NCBI GenBank assembly: GCA_037143335.1
Contig: JBAWZA010000010.1
Location: 1 to 64,000, forward strand
Direction: 5' to 3'
Source: PALSA-1296 sp037143335
Lineage (GTDB): Bacteria > Bacteroidota > Ignavibacteria > Palsa-1295
Length of the DNA: 64,000 nt
Position 1 is the stretch's first letter. Every line of letters starts with the position of its first letter. This document shows, in pieces, positions 50,755 through 58,204 of this stretch. The translations under genes were made by a program, and so were the position numbers. The notes under the pieces were generated by a model. It was not told the origin of the DNA, did not search any database, and saw only the letters and a program-made list of their open reading frames with translations.

Positions 50755-50872
50755 ACCCGCCCACGGTTGAAACCGTGGGCTAATATGTTTTCATCGGTTT
50801 CACCGATTCGGGGAATAAGAGTCGCCTTTGGCGACGGCAACAGATTAGCCCACCAATTCATTGGTGGGCGGG
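50755..50872. repeat. REPIN-like composite repeat
   Basis: Two REP-like palindromes lie in opposite orientation: GCCCACGGTT/AACCGTGGGC at 50759-50780 (flanked by CCC and TAA) and GCCCACCAAT/ATTGGTGGGC at 50848-50869 (flanked by TTA and GGG). Two smaller hairpins are nested between them: ATCGGT-TTC-ACCGAT (50793-50807) and GTCGCC-TTT-GGCGAC (50821-50835). The outer TTA/TAA and GGG/CCC flanks are mirror images. This is the architecture of a REPIN or BIME. The rest of the 50648-50934 gap is spacer; no gene is seen. Confidence 0.85.
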
Positions 50873-50934
50873 ATTCGGGAATTGAATACACCCTTCAAAT
50901 GTAGTTGAACCTCAATTAGCAATAAAATTTTTAC

Positions 50935-51753
50935 ATGGCAGAAACGACAGGAACAGAATATATTTTACGTATCAATCAAACAGAGCTTGAGCGACTCGGT
51001 TTTCAGCATGGAGTGTGGAAGGATGTGTCGGATGCATTTTTTGACAGACTCAAGATCGCTGAAGGCTGGGATTGCCTTGATGTCGGCGCAGGTCCAGGAT
51101 TTGTGTCGATGGATTTACGAGATAGGGTCGGGGATTCAGGCTCCGTAACCGCTCTCGAACCAGCGCAAATGTATCTTGATTATCTGAGCAAACAAGCGGA
51201 AAGGCGTGGGTGGAAGAATATCACTTGCATTCAAGGTGATGCCGAAACAGCTCTACTTCCGAAGGAGAAATATGATATTATCTATGTTCGATGGGTTCTC
51301 TGCTTCGTGCCTGATCCCGAAAAATTCATCGCGAATTTGCTTCCTGCACTCAAGGTCGGTGGAATTATTGCGATTCAAGATTATTTGTATTCAGGTTTAG
51401 GCCTATATCCGAAGGGCGGTGCATTCGATAATGCACTTGAGACCGTTATCAAGCATTGGAAAATAAATGGCGGCGATGCTTTTATCGCTGGGAGAATCCC
51501 AGGTATTTTTCGGAAACTTGGTGTTGAGCTTATTGATTACTCACCGCATGTGAAGACAAGCGGTCCAGATGGCGATGTAATCGAGTGGGCAGATAAATAC
51601 TTTACAAAACATCTGCCAATCATGGCGGCTGACGGTGCGACCACAATCGAGATGGCAGATGCGATGGTTGCCGATTGGAATGCTCACCGCAAAAATCCAG
51701 ATACAATATTTTGCTCGCCGATCTTGGTGGATGTTGCTGGAAGAAAGATTTAG
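50935..51753 (+). CDS. Class I SAM-dependent methyltransferase
   Basis: A 272-residue methyltransferase with the Rossmann motif CLDVGAGPGFVSMDL near residue 46, acidic end of strand two (TALEPAQMYLDYL), a DAETALLPKEKYDIIYVRWV segment and IAIQDYLYSGLGLYPKG. Substrate unknown. It is preceded by the REPIN-like element and followed by the inverted CTCCGTG repeat. It stands alone on its strand with no obvious operon partners. Confidence 0.9.
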   Translation: MAETTGTEYILRINQTELERLGFQHGVWKDVSDAFFDRLKIAEGWDCLDVGAGPGFVSMDLRDRVGDSGSVTALEPAQMYLDYLSKQAERRGWKNITCIQGDAETALLPKEKYDIIYVRWVLCFVPDPEKFIANLLPALKVGGIIAIQDYLYSGLGLYPKGGAFDNALETVIKHWKINGGDAFIAGRIPGIFRKLGVELIDYSPHVKTSGPDGDVIEWADKYFTKHLPIMAADGATTIEMADAMVADWNAHRKNPDTIFCSPILVDVAGRKI

Positions 51754-51774
51754 TTATGAATTGGATATTGGTAA

Positions 51775-51882
51775 ATCTCCGTGCCACTCCGTGAGGTACT
51801 CCGTGTTCCTCCGTGGTTCATAATAAAGTATCGAGGAATTAACCACGGAGGGGCACGGAGTTCGTCACGGAGGAACGCGGAG
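51775..51882. repeat. CTCCGTG-unit long inverted repeat
   Basis: The left arm (51775-51818) contains four CTCCGTG-type units and the right arm (51840-51882) their reverse complement (CACGGAG units), with a 21-base loop. The arms match at about 35 of 43 positions. The element lies between the convergent methyltransferase and miaB genes and could act as a hairpin in both transcripts. A relative lies at 53415-53480. Confidence 0.8.
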
Positions 51883-53340
51883 TTAGAGTATTGGCAGCAT
51901 CGCAGCAGGCTGCTCGACTCCTGCATGTTCGTGTTCACTCACTGATGAGATGACGAGTGGTGTCAGGTCATAAATCACCTCGCCGCGATCTTGAGAAGTT
52001 TGCAGGGTAATTTTTGATTCTTTCACATCAGTTAATTCTCCGAATAACGTTGAGGAAGTTGATCGCAGAATTTTTACCTTGCGATACTCGCCGACTTCTG
52101 CATCTATTCTTGGGAATACTACTTTCTTGTTTGAATCAGTTCTTCCGCGCCAATCATTTTCACTTCGCTTCGAACGGCCTTCAACAAGAACGGTATGCTC
52201 AGTTCCGATTTCAGTAAGATTTTTTTGTGCAGCGATTCTATATTGAATATCAATCATCTGAGTCAATCTCCTCGACTTCTCTACATCTGGTACATCGTCA
52301 GGGAGTGTGTCGAATGCTTTTGTATTTGGTCTTGGCGAGTAGTTGTACATATAAGCACCTTCATACTCAACCTCTTTGATAACTTCGAGAGTCTGAAGGT
52401 GATCCTCGAGCGTTTCGGTGCAAAAACCTACAATAAAATCTGTTGTTAGTGCGGCTTGTGGCATTGATTTCTTAATCATCTCGATGATACCCATATAATG
52501 TTTTCGGGTATAAGTGCGATTCATCAATTTCAGAATTCGATCTGAACCAGATTGCAACGGAAGATGAATAGATTTGCAGATGTTATCATGCGATGCCATC
52601 GTATCGGTCAACTTCTGATCGAAGTCCTGAGGATGGCTTGTCGTATATCTAATGCGAACACTCGGGACTGCTTTTGCGCATTCTCCTAGTAGATCAGAAA
52701 AATCTTTTCCTTCATCCGAAAACGAATTTACGTTTTGACCGAGTAACGTAATTTCCTTGAATCCCTGTTGCTCAAGTTGTTTGCATTCATCTACGACGGA
52801 AAGCAATGTTCTTGATCGTTCTCTTCCGCGTGTGAATGGGACTACACAGAACGTACAAAATTTATCGCATCCGCGCATAACGGAAATATAAGCCGTGATT
52901 CCCTCGGCACGGAAGGGGAGTATGTCATCGTAAGTTTCGGTGCGCGAAAGTTTGATTGCAATGCCACTTGTACCTGTATGGAGCGTAGCATCAACGAGCG
53001 CAGGAAGCTTGCGATACTCATCGGGTCCCACAATGAGATCCATGACGTTGTCCTTCGTTTGTAAAAGGTCTTTCCGTAAATGCTCAGCCATGCAACCCAG
53101 CAACCCCATCACCATTTTTGGTTTACGTCGTTTCTGCCCTTTCCAATGCTGAAGGCGCTTGCGTACTTTGTCCTCCGCATTTTCGCGGATGGCACATGTA
53201 TTCATAAATGCAAGGTCTGCCTCCTCAAAATTCATGGTCGGTGTGTAGCCAGACTTTCCCATTACGGCGAGTACAACCTCGGTATCTGCCACATTCATCT
53301 GGCAGCCATACGTCTCAATGTAGATTTTTTTCGTTGTCAT
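51883..53340 (-). CDS. miaB: tRNA-2-methylthio-N6-dimethylallyladenosine synthase MiaB
   Basis: A 485-residue radical-SAM enzyme that adds a methylthio group to i6A37 in tRNAs. Cys13 (YGCQMNVADTE), Cys49 (MNTCAIRENAEDK) and Cys83 (LLGCMAEHL) carry the auxiliary iron-sulfur cluster; Cys158, Cys162 and Cys165 (RGCDKFCTFCVVP) the radical-SAM cluster. A TRAM domain lies at the end (LVEGRSKRSENDWRGRT). Length and motifs are those of MiaB and distinguish it from the MtaB at 28536-29891. The downstream end abuts the CTCCGTG inverted repeat. Confidence 0.96.
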   Translation of the reverse strand: MTTKKIYIETYGCQMNVADTEVVLAVMGKSGYTPTMNFEEADLAFMNTCAIRENAEDKVRKRLQHWKGQKRRKPKMVMGLLGCMAEHLRKDLLQTKDNVMDLIVGPDEYRKLPALVDATLHTGTSGIAIKLSRTETYDDILPFRAEGITAYISVMRGCDKFCTFCVVPFTRGRERSRTLLSVVDECKQLEQQGFKEITLLGQNVNSFSDEGKDFSDLLGECAKAVPSVRIRYTTSHPQDFDQKLTDTMASHDNICKSIHLPLQSGSDRILKLMNRTYTRKHYMGIIEMIKKSMPQAALTTDFIVGFCTETLEDHLQTLEVIKEVEYEGAYMYNYSPRPNTKAFDTLPDDVPDVEKSRRLTQMIDIQYRIAAQKNLTEIGTEHTVLVEGRSKRSENDWRGRTDSNKKVVFPRIDAEVGEYRKVKILRSTSSTLFGELTDVKESKITLQTSQDRGEVIYDLTPLVISSVSEHEHAGVEQPAAMLPIL

Positions 53341-53414
53341 TTGCTAAATCCTATAACTTTGCAGGCTTGATTCGCGTTCAATATCATCAATAATACCTTA
53401 TGGGTACTTTATAC

Positions 53415-53480
53415 TCTGTCCCGTGGGTCGGGGATGTTTACCACGGAGTAACACAGAGGTTTTCACGGAGGAACAGGAGA
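53415..53480 (+). repeat. CACGGAG repeat in the leader of the propeller gene
   Basis: The segment has TACCACGGAGTAACACAGAG, then CACGGAGGAACAGGAG, related to the right arm at 51840-51882, in direct orientation. It supplies the purine-rich AGGAGG-like sequence that precedes the start codon of the next gene, perhaps by accident. Confidence 0.6.
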
Positions 53481-53485
53481 TGGTT

Positions 53486-54547
53486 ATGAAGAGAATATTT
53501 TTAGTACTTGTTATAGCAATTCTCAGCGCAAACACGGTACACGCACAATACTGGTGCGTGTGGAAACATACGAATGGTATAGTCTTGGGGCTATCATCGG
53601 ATGAAAAGTGGGCGTTTTTCTTGCAAAAGAATGATGCTGGAGTCCAGAATATATACAAGGTTGAACTCAAAACCAACTTTGTCACGCCGGTTACGAATTT
53701 TACCGAAAGACCTGTCATAAGTGGGATAGTCATTTTCGGAAAGCCAGCAATTATTTACTTGCGTGCAGCCTCGAATACTGGTTCAGATGTTCATGTCTAT
53801 CGTGTTGACGTCCTCGGGACTGACCCCCCAATTGATATTACTCCGAAGGATGAAATCTCAAGCAAAAAAATTCTTGGTTTGGCATACAACGGTCGTTATG
53901 TCTATTACACATCCGACAAAGGACCTGGCACGAAGAAAGATACTTGGCGATATGATTGCCAACAATACATTCTCGAGCTTGCATTCACTAATGATAAAGA
54001 TTACGAAACGCTCTGTTGGAGTCGCGATCAAACGCATCTTCTCCTTCGCGATCCAAATACACGTGAGATATTTAGTCATGATATCGAGACAACGGATAAT
54101 GTGCAGGTTCAAATACCAATTGATGCCACAAAGATCCAGACAGCATTTTATGGGCCGATGAACACGACAATGCTGATGCTAACCAATGGCTCCGTGATTA
54201 CGGCGAAGATGAGTTCTCCGACGGCAGTTGATCCAATCGATAACATCGAGGCTGCATCGAAATTCAAGGATGTTACCGGAGTAGAGCTTTCGCTCAATGG
54301 AAAATATACTCATCTGGTGTTTGCTGATCCGAAGAATTTTCACGAAAAGATTATCGAAACGGCTTCAGGGGTTGAGCTGGCATTAAATCCAGACCCAAAC
54401 CCAGTTGATCTTGTCATAGGCCCGAAGGAATCATCGGTTCTGTACATGGGGAGTAGTAAGGAATTACGAAAAGGCATTGCAAATAATAGTTTATATCTCT
54501 ACGATTTCGTAAAGAAGACCACCAAAGAACTCACTCTGATTAAATAA
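53486..54547 (+). CDS. Exported beta-propeller (TolB/WD40-like) protein
   Basis: A 353-residue exported protein; ATG 53480 is an alternative start two codons earlier. The signal peptide (MKRIFLVLVIAILSANTVHA) is followed by six or so repeats of WD40/TolB type: LGLSSDEKWAFFLQKND, LAYNGRYVYYTSDKG, LCWSRDQTHLLLRDPNT and VELSLNGKYTHLVFADPKN. It is likely periplasmic. No TolB N-terminal domain is seen, so TolB itself is excluded. It lies 14 bases ahead of murA and may be co-transcribed. Function unknown. Confidence 0.8.
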   Translation: MKRIFLVLVIAILSANTVHAQYWCVWKHTNGIVLGLSSDEKWAFFLQKNDAGVQNIYKVELKTNFVTPVTNFTERPVISGIVIFGKPAIIYLRAASNTGSDVHVYRVDVLGTDPPIDITPKDEISSKKILGLAYNGRYVYYTSDKGPGTKKDTWRYDCQQYILELAFTNDKDYETLCWSRDQTHLLLRDPNTREIFSHDIETTDNVQVQIPIDATKIQTAFYGPMNTTMLMLTNGSVITAKMSSPTAVDPIDNIEAASKFKDVTGVELSLNGKYTHLVFADPKNFHEKIIETASGVELALNPDPNPVDLVIGPKESSVLYMGSSKELRKGIANNSLYLYDFVKKTTKELTLIK

Positions 54548-54561
54548 AACATAATTCTTAC

Positions 54562-55869
54562 ATGGAAGCATTTAGAATCATTGGTGGGAAACCACTACAT
54601 GGCAAGGTTCGAGTGAGTGGTACGAAAAATCTCATTTCGAAGTTGATGGTTGCCTCCACTCTCTCGGAATCGGAGAGCGTATTCACGAATGCGCCTTTCA
54701 GACTTGGAGAGACAGAAATTACGACTGACATCATTGAATCACTCGGCGCAATAGTGAAAGAGCGTGAAGATGGGACAATGTTCGTGCATACTCCAAAATT
54801 TTCTACATCCGAAGTGCCAGAGCGATTCGCACTATTGAATCGGATACCAATTTTACAAATCGGTCCTCTATTACATCGGACTGGCAAAGCAATTGTCCCA
54901 ATTCCTGGTGGCGATAAGATCGGCGCACGTCCCGTTGACTTCCACGTCGATGCTCTTGAGAGAATGGGGGCAAAGATCGAGTTAAAAGATCATTACTATC
55001 ATTGCGTGGCTGATGGCTTGAAAGGCGCCCACATCAGTTTGCCTTTCCCGAGTGTCGGTGCGACAGAAAATATTATCATCTCCGCTTCACTTGCCAACGG
55101 CACAACAATCATTGAGAATGCTGCGGTTGAACCTGAAATTACCGAGCTTGTGAAGTATCTTCAGAAAATGGGAGCGATCATTTCGATAGAGACAAATCGA
55201 AGAATAATCATCGAAGGAGTGACTTCACTTCACGGAGCAGAGCATCATATCATGCCTGATAGAATTGAAGCAGCTTCATTCGCATGTGCTGCCGTAGCAT
55301 CGAAAGGAGATGTGTTTATCCAGGATGCAGAGCAATCGGCTATGCTTACATTCTTGAATACTATGCGCAGAGCTGGTGGTGACTTTGATATTCTTGATGG
55401 GGGCATTAGATTTTACTACAAAGGTAAACTCCGCTCAACAGCAATTGAAACAAATGTTCACCCAGGCTTCATGACCGATTGGCAACAGCCGTGGGTATTG
55501 ATGATGACACAAGCAGAGGGTTTATCCGTCGTTCACGAAACTGTTTATGAGAATCGTTTTGGTTATGTGTCTGAGCTTCGCAAAATGGGTGCGCATATCG
55601 AGTTGTACAATTCTTGTCTTGGGGGTGCAGAGTGCAGATTTACCACTCTTTCAAACCCTCACTCAGCAGTAATCTTCGGACCTTCGAAGTTGAAGGGTGC
55701 AGATATAAATATCCCTGATCTCCGTGCAGGATTTGTTTACCTTATTGCCGCCGCACTTGCGCAAGGTGAGTCAACGATCACAGGCATTCATCATGTCGAA
55801 CGTGGGTACGAACACATCGAACAAAAACTTGCCGCGCTTGGAGTAGAAATAGAAAGAGTTGATGTATAA
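54562..55869 (+). CDS. murA: UDP-N-acetylglucosamine 1-carboxyvinyltransferase MurA, Asp variant
   Basis: A 435-residue enolpyruvyl transferase that commits UDP-GlcNAc to peptidoglycan synthesis. Lys22 and Asn23 (SGTKNLISK) are at the same positions as in E. coli, LLNRIPILQIGPLLHRTG keeps the phosphoenolpyruvate Arg, and IPDLRAGFVYLIAAALAQG the C-terminal Asp/Arg. In the active loop the sequence is PGGDKIGARPVD: position 118 is Asp where most bacteria have Cys115. This exchange is known from Mycobacterium and Chlamydia and gives resistance to fosfomycin, which alkylates the Cys. ETEITTDIIESLGA near residues 50-63 is also diverged. Confidence 0.9.
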   Translation: MEAFRIIGGKPLHGKVRVSGTKNLISKLMVASTLSESESVFTNAPFRLGETEITTDIIESLGAIVKEREDGTMFVHTPKFSTSEVPERFALLNRIPILQIGPLLHRTGKAIVPIPGGDKIGARPVDFHVDALERMGAKIELKDHYYHCVADGLKGAHISLPFPSVGATENIIISASLANGTTIIENAAVEPEITELVKYLQKMGAIISIETNRRIIIEGVTSLHGAEHHIMPDRIEAASFACAAVASKGDVFIQDAEQSAMLTFLNTMRRAGGDFDILDGGIRFYYKGKLRSTAIETNVHPGFMTDWQQPWVLMMTQAEGLSVVHETVYENRFGYVSELRKMGAHIELYNSCLGGAECRFTTLSNPHSAVIFGPSKLKGADINIPDLRAGFVYLIAAALAQGESTITGIHHVERGYEHIEQKLAALGVEIERVDV

Positions 55870-55875
55870 AAAAAA

Positions 55876-55903
55876 ACGGCGAGTGAATCGCTTCACCCAC
55901 CGT
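55876..55903 (-). terminator. Terminator of the leftward fibre-like gene
   Basis: ACGG (55876-55879) with GTGAA (55883-55887) pairs with TTCAC (55892-55896) and CCGT (55900-55903), leaving a 3x3 internal loop. A run of nine A lies on the left, which reads as T on the minus strand. The stem therefore fits termination of leftward transcription from the gene ending at 55926, just after murA. Confidence 0.6.
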
Positions 55904-55925
55904 CTATAATTATCGTTATGAGTGA

Positions 55926-58040
55926 TTATTGCTTAATCACCATAACGTTAAATTTCTCGCCAACTGGCATTGCAGTCACTTGATCTTCAAGAACGATCTC
56001 CCAACGGTTTTGACCAGCGTTCCAGACCACACCGTAACCGAGCCCTGCACCGCCAGCCGACTTCAATGGAGCCGCTACTAATTGGTGAGTGACGATGACA
56101 ATATCAGTTGCTGCCATTCCGTTATATGCCAAGAATGTTCTTCCGCCTGCGCCGATATTGATAGCGGCAGTTGTATGAACATACGCCGTTTTAGTTACTC
56201 CAGATACTTTCATGAAGCCGTTATCTATCTGCAATGCAGTACCACTTGTGGATGCACCGCCATAGGTAGCAAGGACCGGTACACCATCACCTGAGGTGTA
56301 TCCTTGAACACCAGTACCTGTTACTGTACTTCCATACACACCAGTACCTGCGCCTGCATGACTTCCCCAAACACCGATTCCAATTGCGGTAGTACCCTTG
56401 TGCTGTCCTCTGACGGCAGTTGCAACGTTTGACGGACCGCTTGATGAATTGCTAATCTCGCCAAGAACTGCAATCGCTGTGCTTGTAGTGCTGGCATTTA
56501 TTCCTTCCAGCGTTGGCTTAGTGTTCGCTGCATTGGTATTTGTGAAATGACCTGCTGTCCCAGTACCTGCTGATGTTGCCTCGAGGACGTTACCTGTGAC
56601 TGTTGCGGCATTCTGCTCGAATACTGCTGCACGCGCTGTCGTGCCACCAGCACCGATAACTCCGTGGACACCGATACCTGTTGAGCTTGCATAACCTTCC
56701 ACGCCAAAGCCCGTTGCAGTGGAACCTTGCACACCGTTTCCATTGCCACTCGAACCCATGACTGCACTGTTAGCATTCGTGCCGACTCCGCCGTCTGCGG
56801 TAACACCATAGACACCCATGCCGGCGGCGTTTGTGGTCTTACCGACGATACCAGCGACACCGCCCGCGGCTGCTGCTGTTCCGACGATTGCGTTACCATT
56901 GCCGTTTGTTGTGGCTTCGATGGCGTTTGATCCGTTCGTCACATTCGAAATCTGGAAGAATCCGACTCTACCTGTTCCGGTGGTCATGACTTGCAGTATA
57001 TTTGCAGAATTTGCGGCATTCAAATCAGAAATATCAGCGACAACTCCTAATCCCGCTGTTCGCACAGCAAGTGTCGTTGCATTGCTGGCTGGATTTGTTA
57101 CTTCAATGAAACCAGCACGACCTGTTCCAGAATTTTGTCCGTAAATTCCAACGCTTGCTGGTCCGCCGTTCGTATTTCCTGCCAAAGCATTTCCTGCACT
57201 CGTAGCATTGGTTACAGTAAACATTCCGCCTGAGCCTGTCCCAGTATTTTGGATTGCAAATGCGCCGCCGTTATTGACCACGCTGCCTAAATACGGAAGT
57301 GTCAAACCGCCACCTGGAGCTGTTTGCCATGCTACGCCGCCAAGACCATTCGCCATAAGAACCATTCCTGCTGTTATGCCCGTACCATCAATCTTACCAG
57401 GAGTTACTGCGAGGTCAGCGATTTTTGTCGTGGTGATACCACTTACCGCAACAGCGATAGAAGCAGTCGGACCAGTAGGACTTGCTACAGCAATTGAATT
57501 ATCTGCATTCGAGACTCCCTGAATTCCCGTTCCGCCAACACCCGTTGAATTAATGGTGATTGTATCATTCGTACTGGTGAGTGTGGTACCTGTACCAGAC
57601 TTCAACACAACCACGCCAGATTGTCCATTGAGACTCTTCACGGCTCCGCCTACGATACCATTAGCCATGAGTGCGTACGGCGCACCACTTATCGCCGTGC
57701 GTGGTACCATCTCGTTACCACCATCAACCGAGATTCCGAGAAAGTATGGTTTATCAAATCCAACTGTATTAGGAATTGGAGTTACGCTACCGATAATCAC
57801 ATCGAAAATCCCTCGGAGAAATGGGCGATTAACTTGATTCTCGGTGTAGATCGCATTTGGCGCATCAACTGCTTCATAGAGCTTCAGGCTGACATTATGT
57901 GTGCCATCTGAAATAAATTTTCCTTGGCCATCAACAACCACACCTTGATAGGTGATTGTGCGCGGGATTTGAGCTTGGATGGCTGAAGCAGCCACGAAAA
58001 GCATCACCGCAATAAATAATGAGTGAAGAATTGTTTTCAT
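55926..58040 (-). CDS. Secreted repeat-rich fibre-like protein
   Basis: A 704-residue exported protein with signal peptide (MKTILHSLFIAVMLFVAASA) and, from residue 25, a small globular domain (PRTITYQGVVVDGQGKFISD to YALMANGIVGGAV) that occurs ahead of phage-tail-fibre-like regions in bacterial exported proteins. Residues 120-600 are low-complexity Gly/Thr/Asn/Ala repeats with GTGRAGFIEVTNPASNAT, GTGRVGFFQISNVTNGSN and MGVYGVTADGGVG units. The end (VLEDQVTAMPVGEKFNVMVI) is not a T9SS sorting domain. It is not beside other phage genes, so it is best seen as a surface fibre protein. Function unknown. Confidence 0.75.
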   Translation of the reverse strand: MKTILHSLFIAVMLFVAASAIQAQIPRTITYQGVVVDGQGKFISDGTHNVSLKLYEAVDAPNAIYTENQVNRPFLRGIFDVIIGSVTPIPNTVGFDKPYFLGISVDGGNEMVPRTAISGAPYALMANGIVGGAVKSLNGQSGVVVLKSGTGTTLTSTNDTITINSTGVGGTGIQGVSNADNSIAVASPTGPTASIAVAVSGITTTKIADLAVTPGKIDGTGITAGMVLMANGLGGVAWQTAPGGGLTLPYLGSVVNNGGAFAIQNTGTGSGGMFTVTNATSAGNALAGNTNGGPASVGIYGQNSGTGRAGFIEVTNPASNATTLAVRTAGLGVVADISDLNAANSANILQVMTTGTGRVGFFQISNVTNGSNAIEATTNGNGNAIVGTAAAAGGVAGIVGKTTNAAGMGVYGVTADGGVGTNANSAVMGSSGNGNGVQGSTATGFGVEGYASSTGIGVHGVIGAGGTTARAAVFEQNAATVTGNVLEATSAGTGTAGHFTNTNAANTKPTLEGINASTTSTAIAVLGEISNSSSGPSNVATAVRGQHKGTTAIGIGVWGSHAGAGTGVYGSTVTGTGVQGYTSGDGVPVLATYGGASTSGTALQIDNGFMKVSGVTKTAYVHTTAAINIGAGGRTFLAYNGMAATDIVIVTHQLVAAPLKSAGGAGLGYGVVWNAGQNRWEIVLEDQVTAMPVGEKFNVMVIKQ

Positions 58041-58204
58041 TGGATTTACTAAATTAAATACGTATGACAAAAACGACAACTATGACAATAATCTGTCAGC
58101 AAATCTACGCAAATTTTGGCCAACACGATAGATAATGAGGAATCTACGCAAAAAATCGGAATTCGGATTTTTCGAGCCTCCAAAATGGAAGCTGTCCAGC
58201 CCAA

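Noticed and set aside
53423..53485. Extended N-terminus of the propeller protein from GTG 53423
   Set aside because: It would place 21 residues from repeat DNA before a clean signal peptide that starts at 53486.
55926..58040. Prophage, because the protein looks like a tail fibre
   Set aside because: There are no phage structural, lysis or integration genes nearby, and a signal peptide is present, which tail fibres lack.
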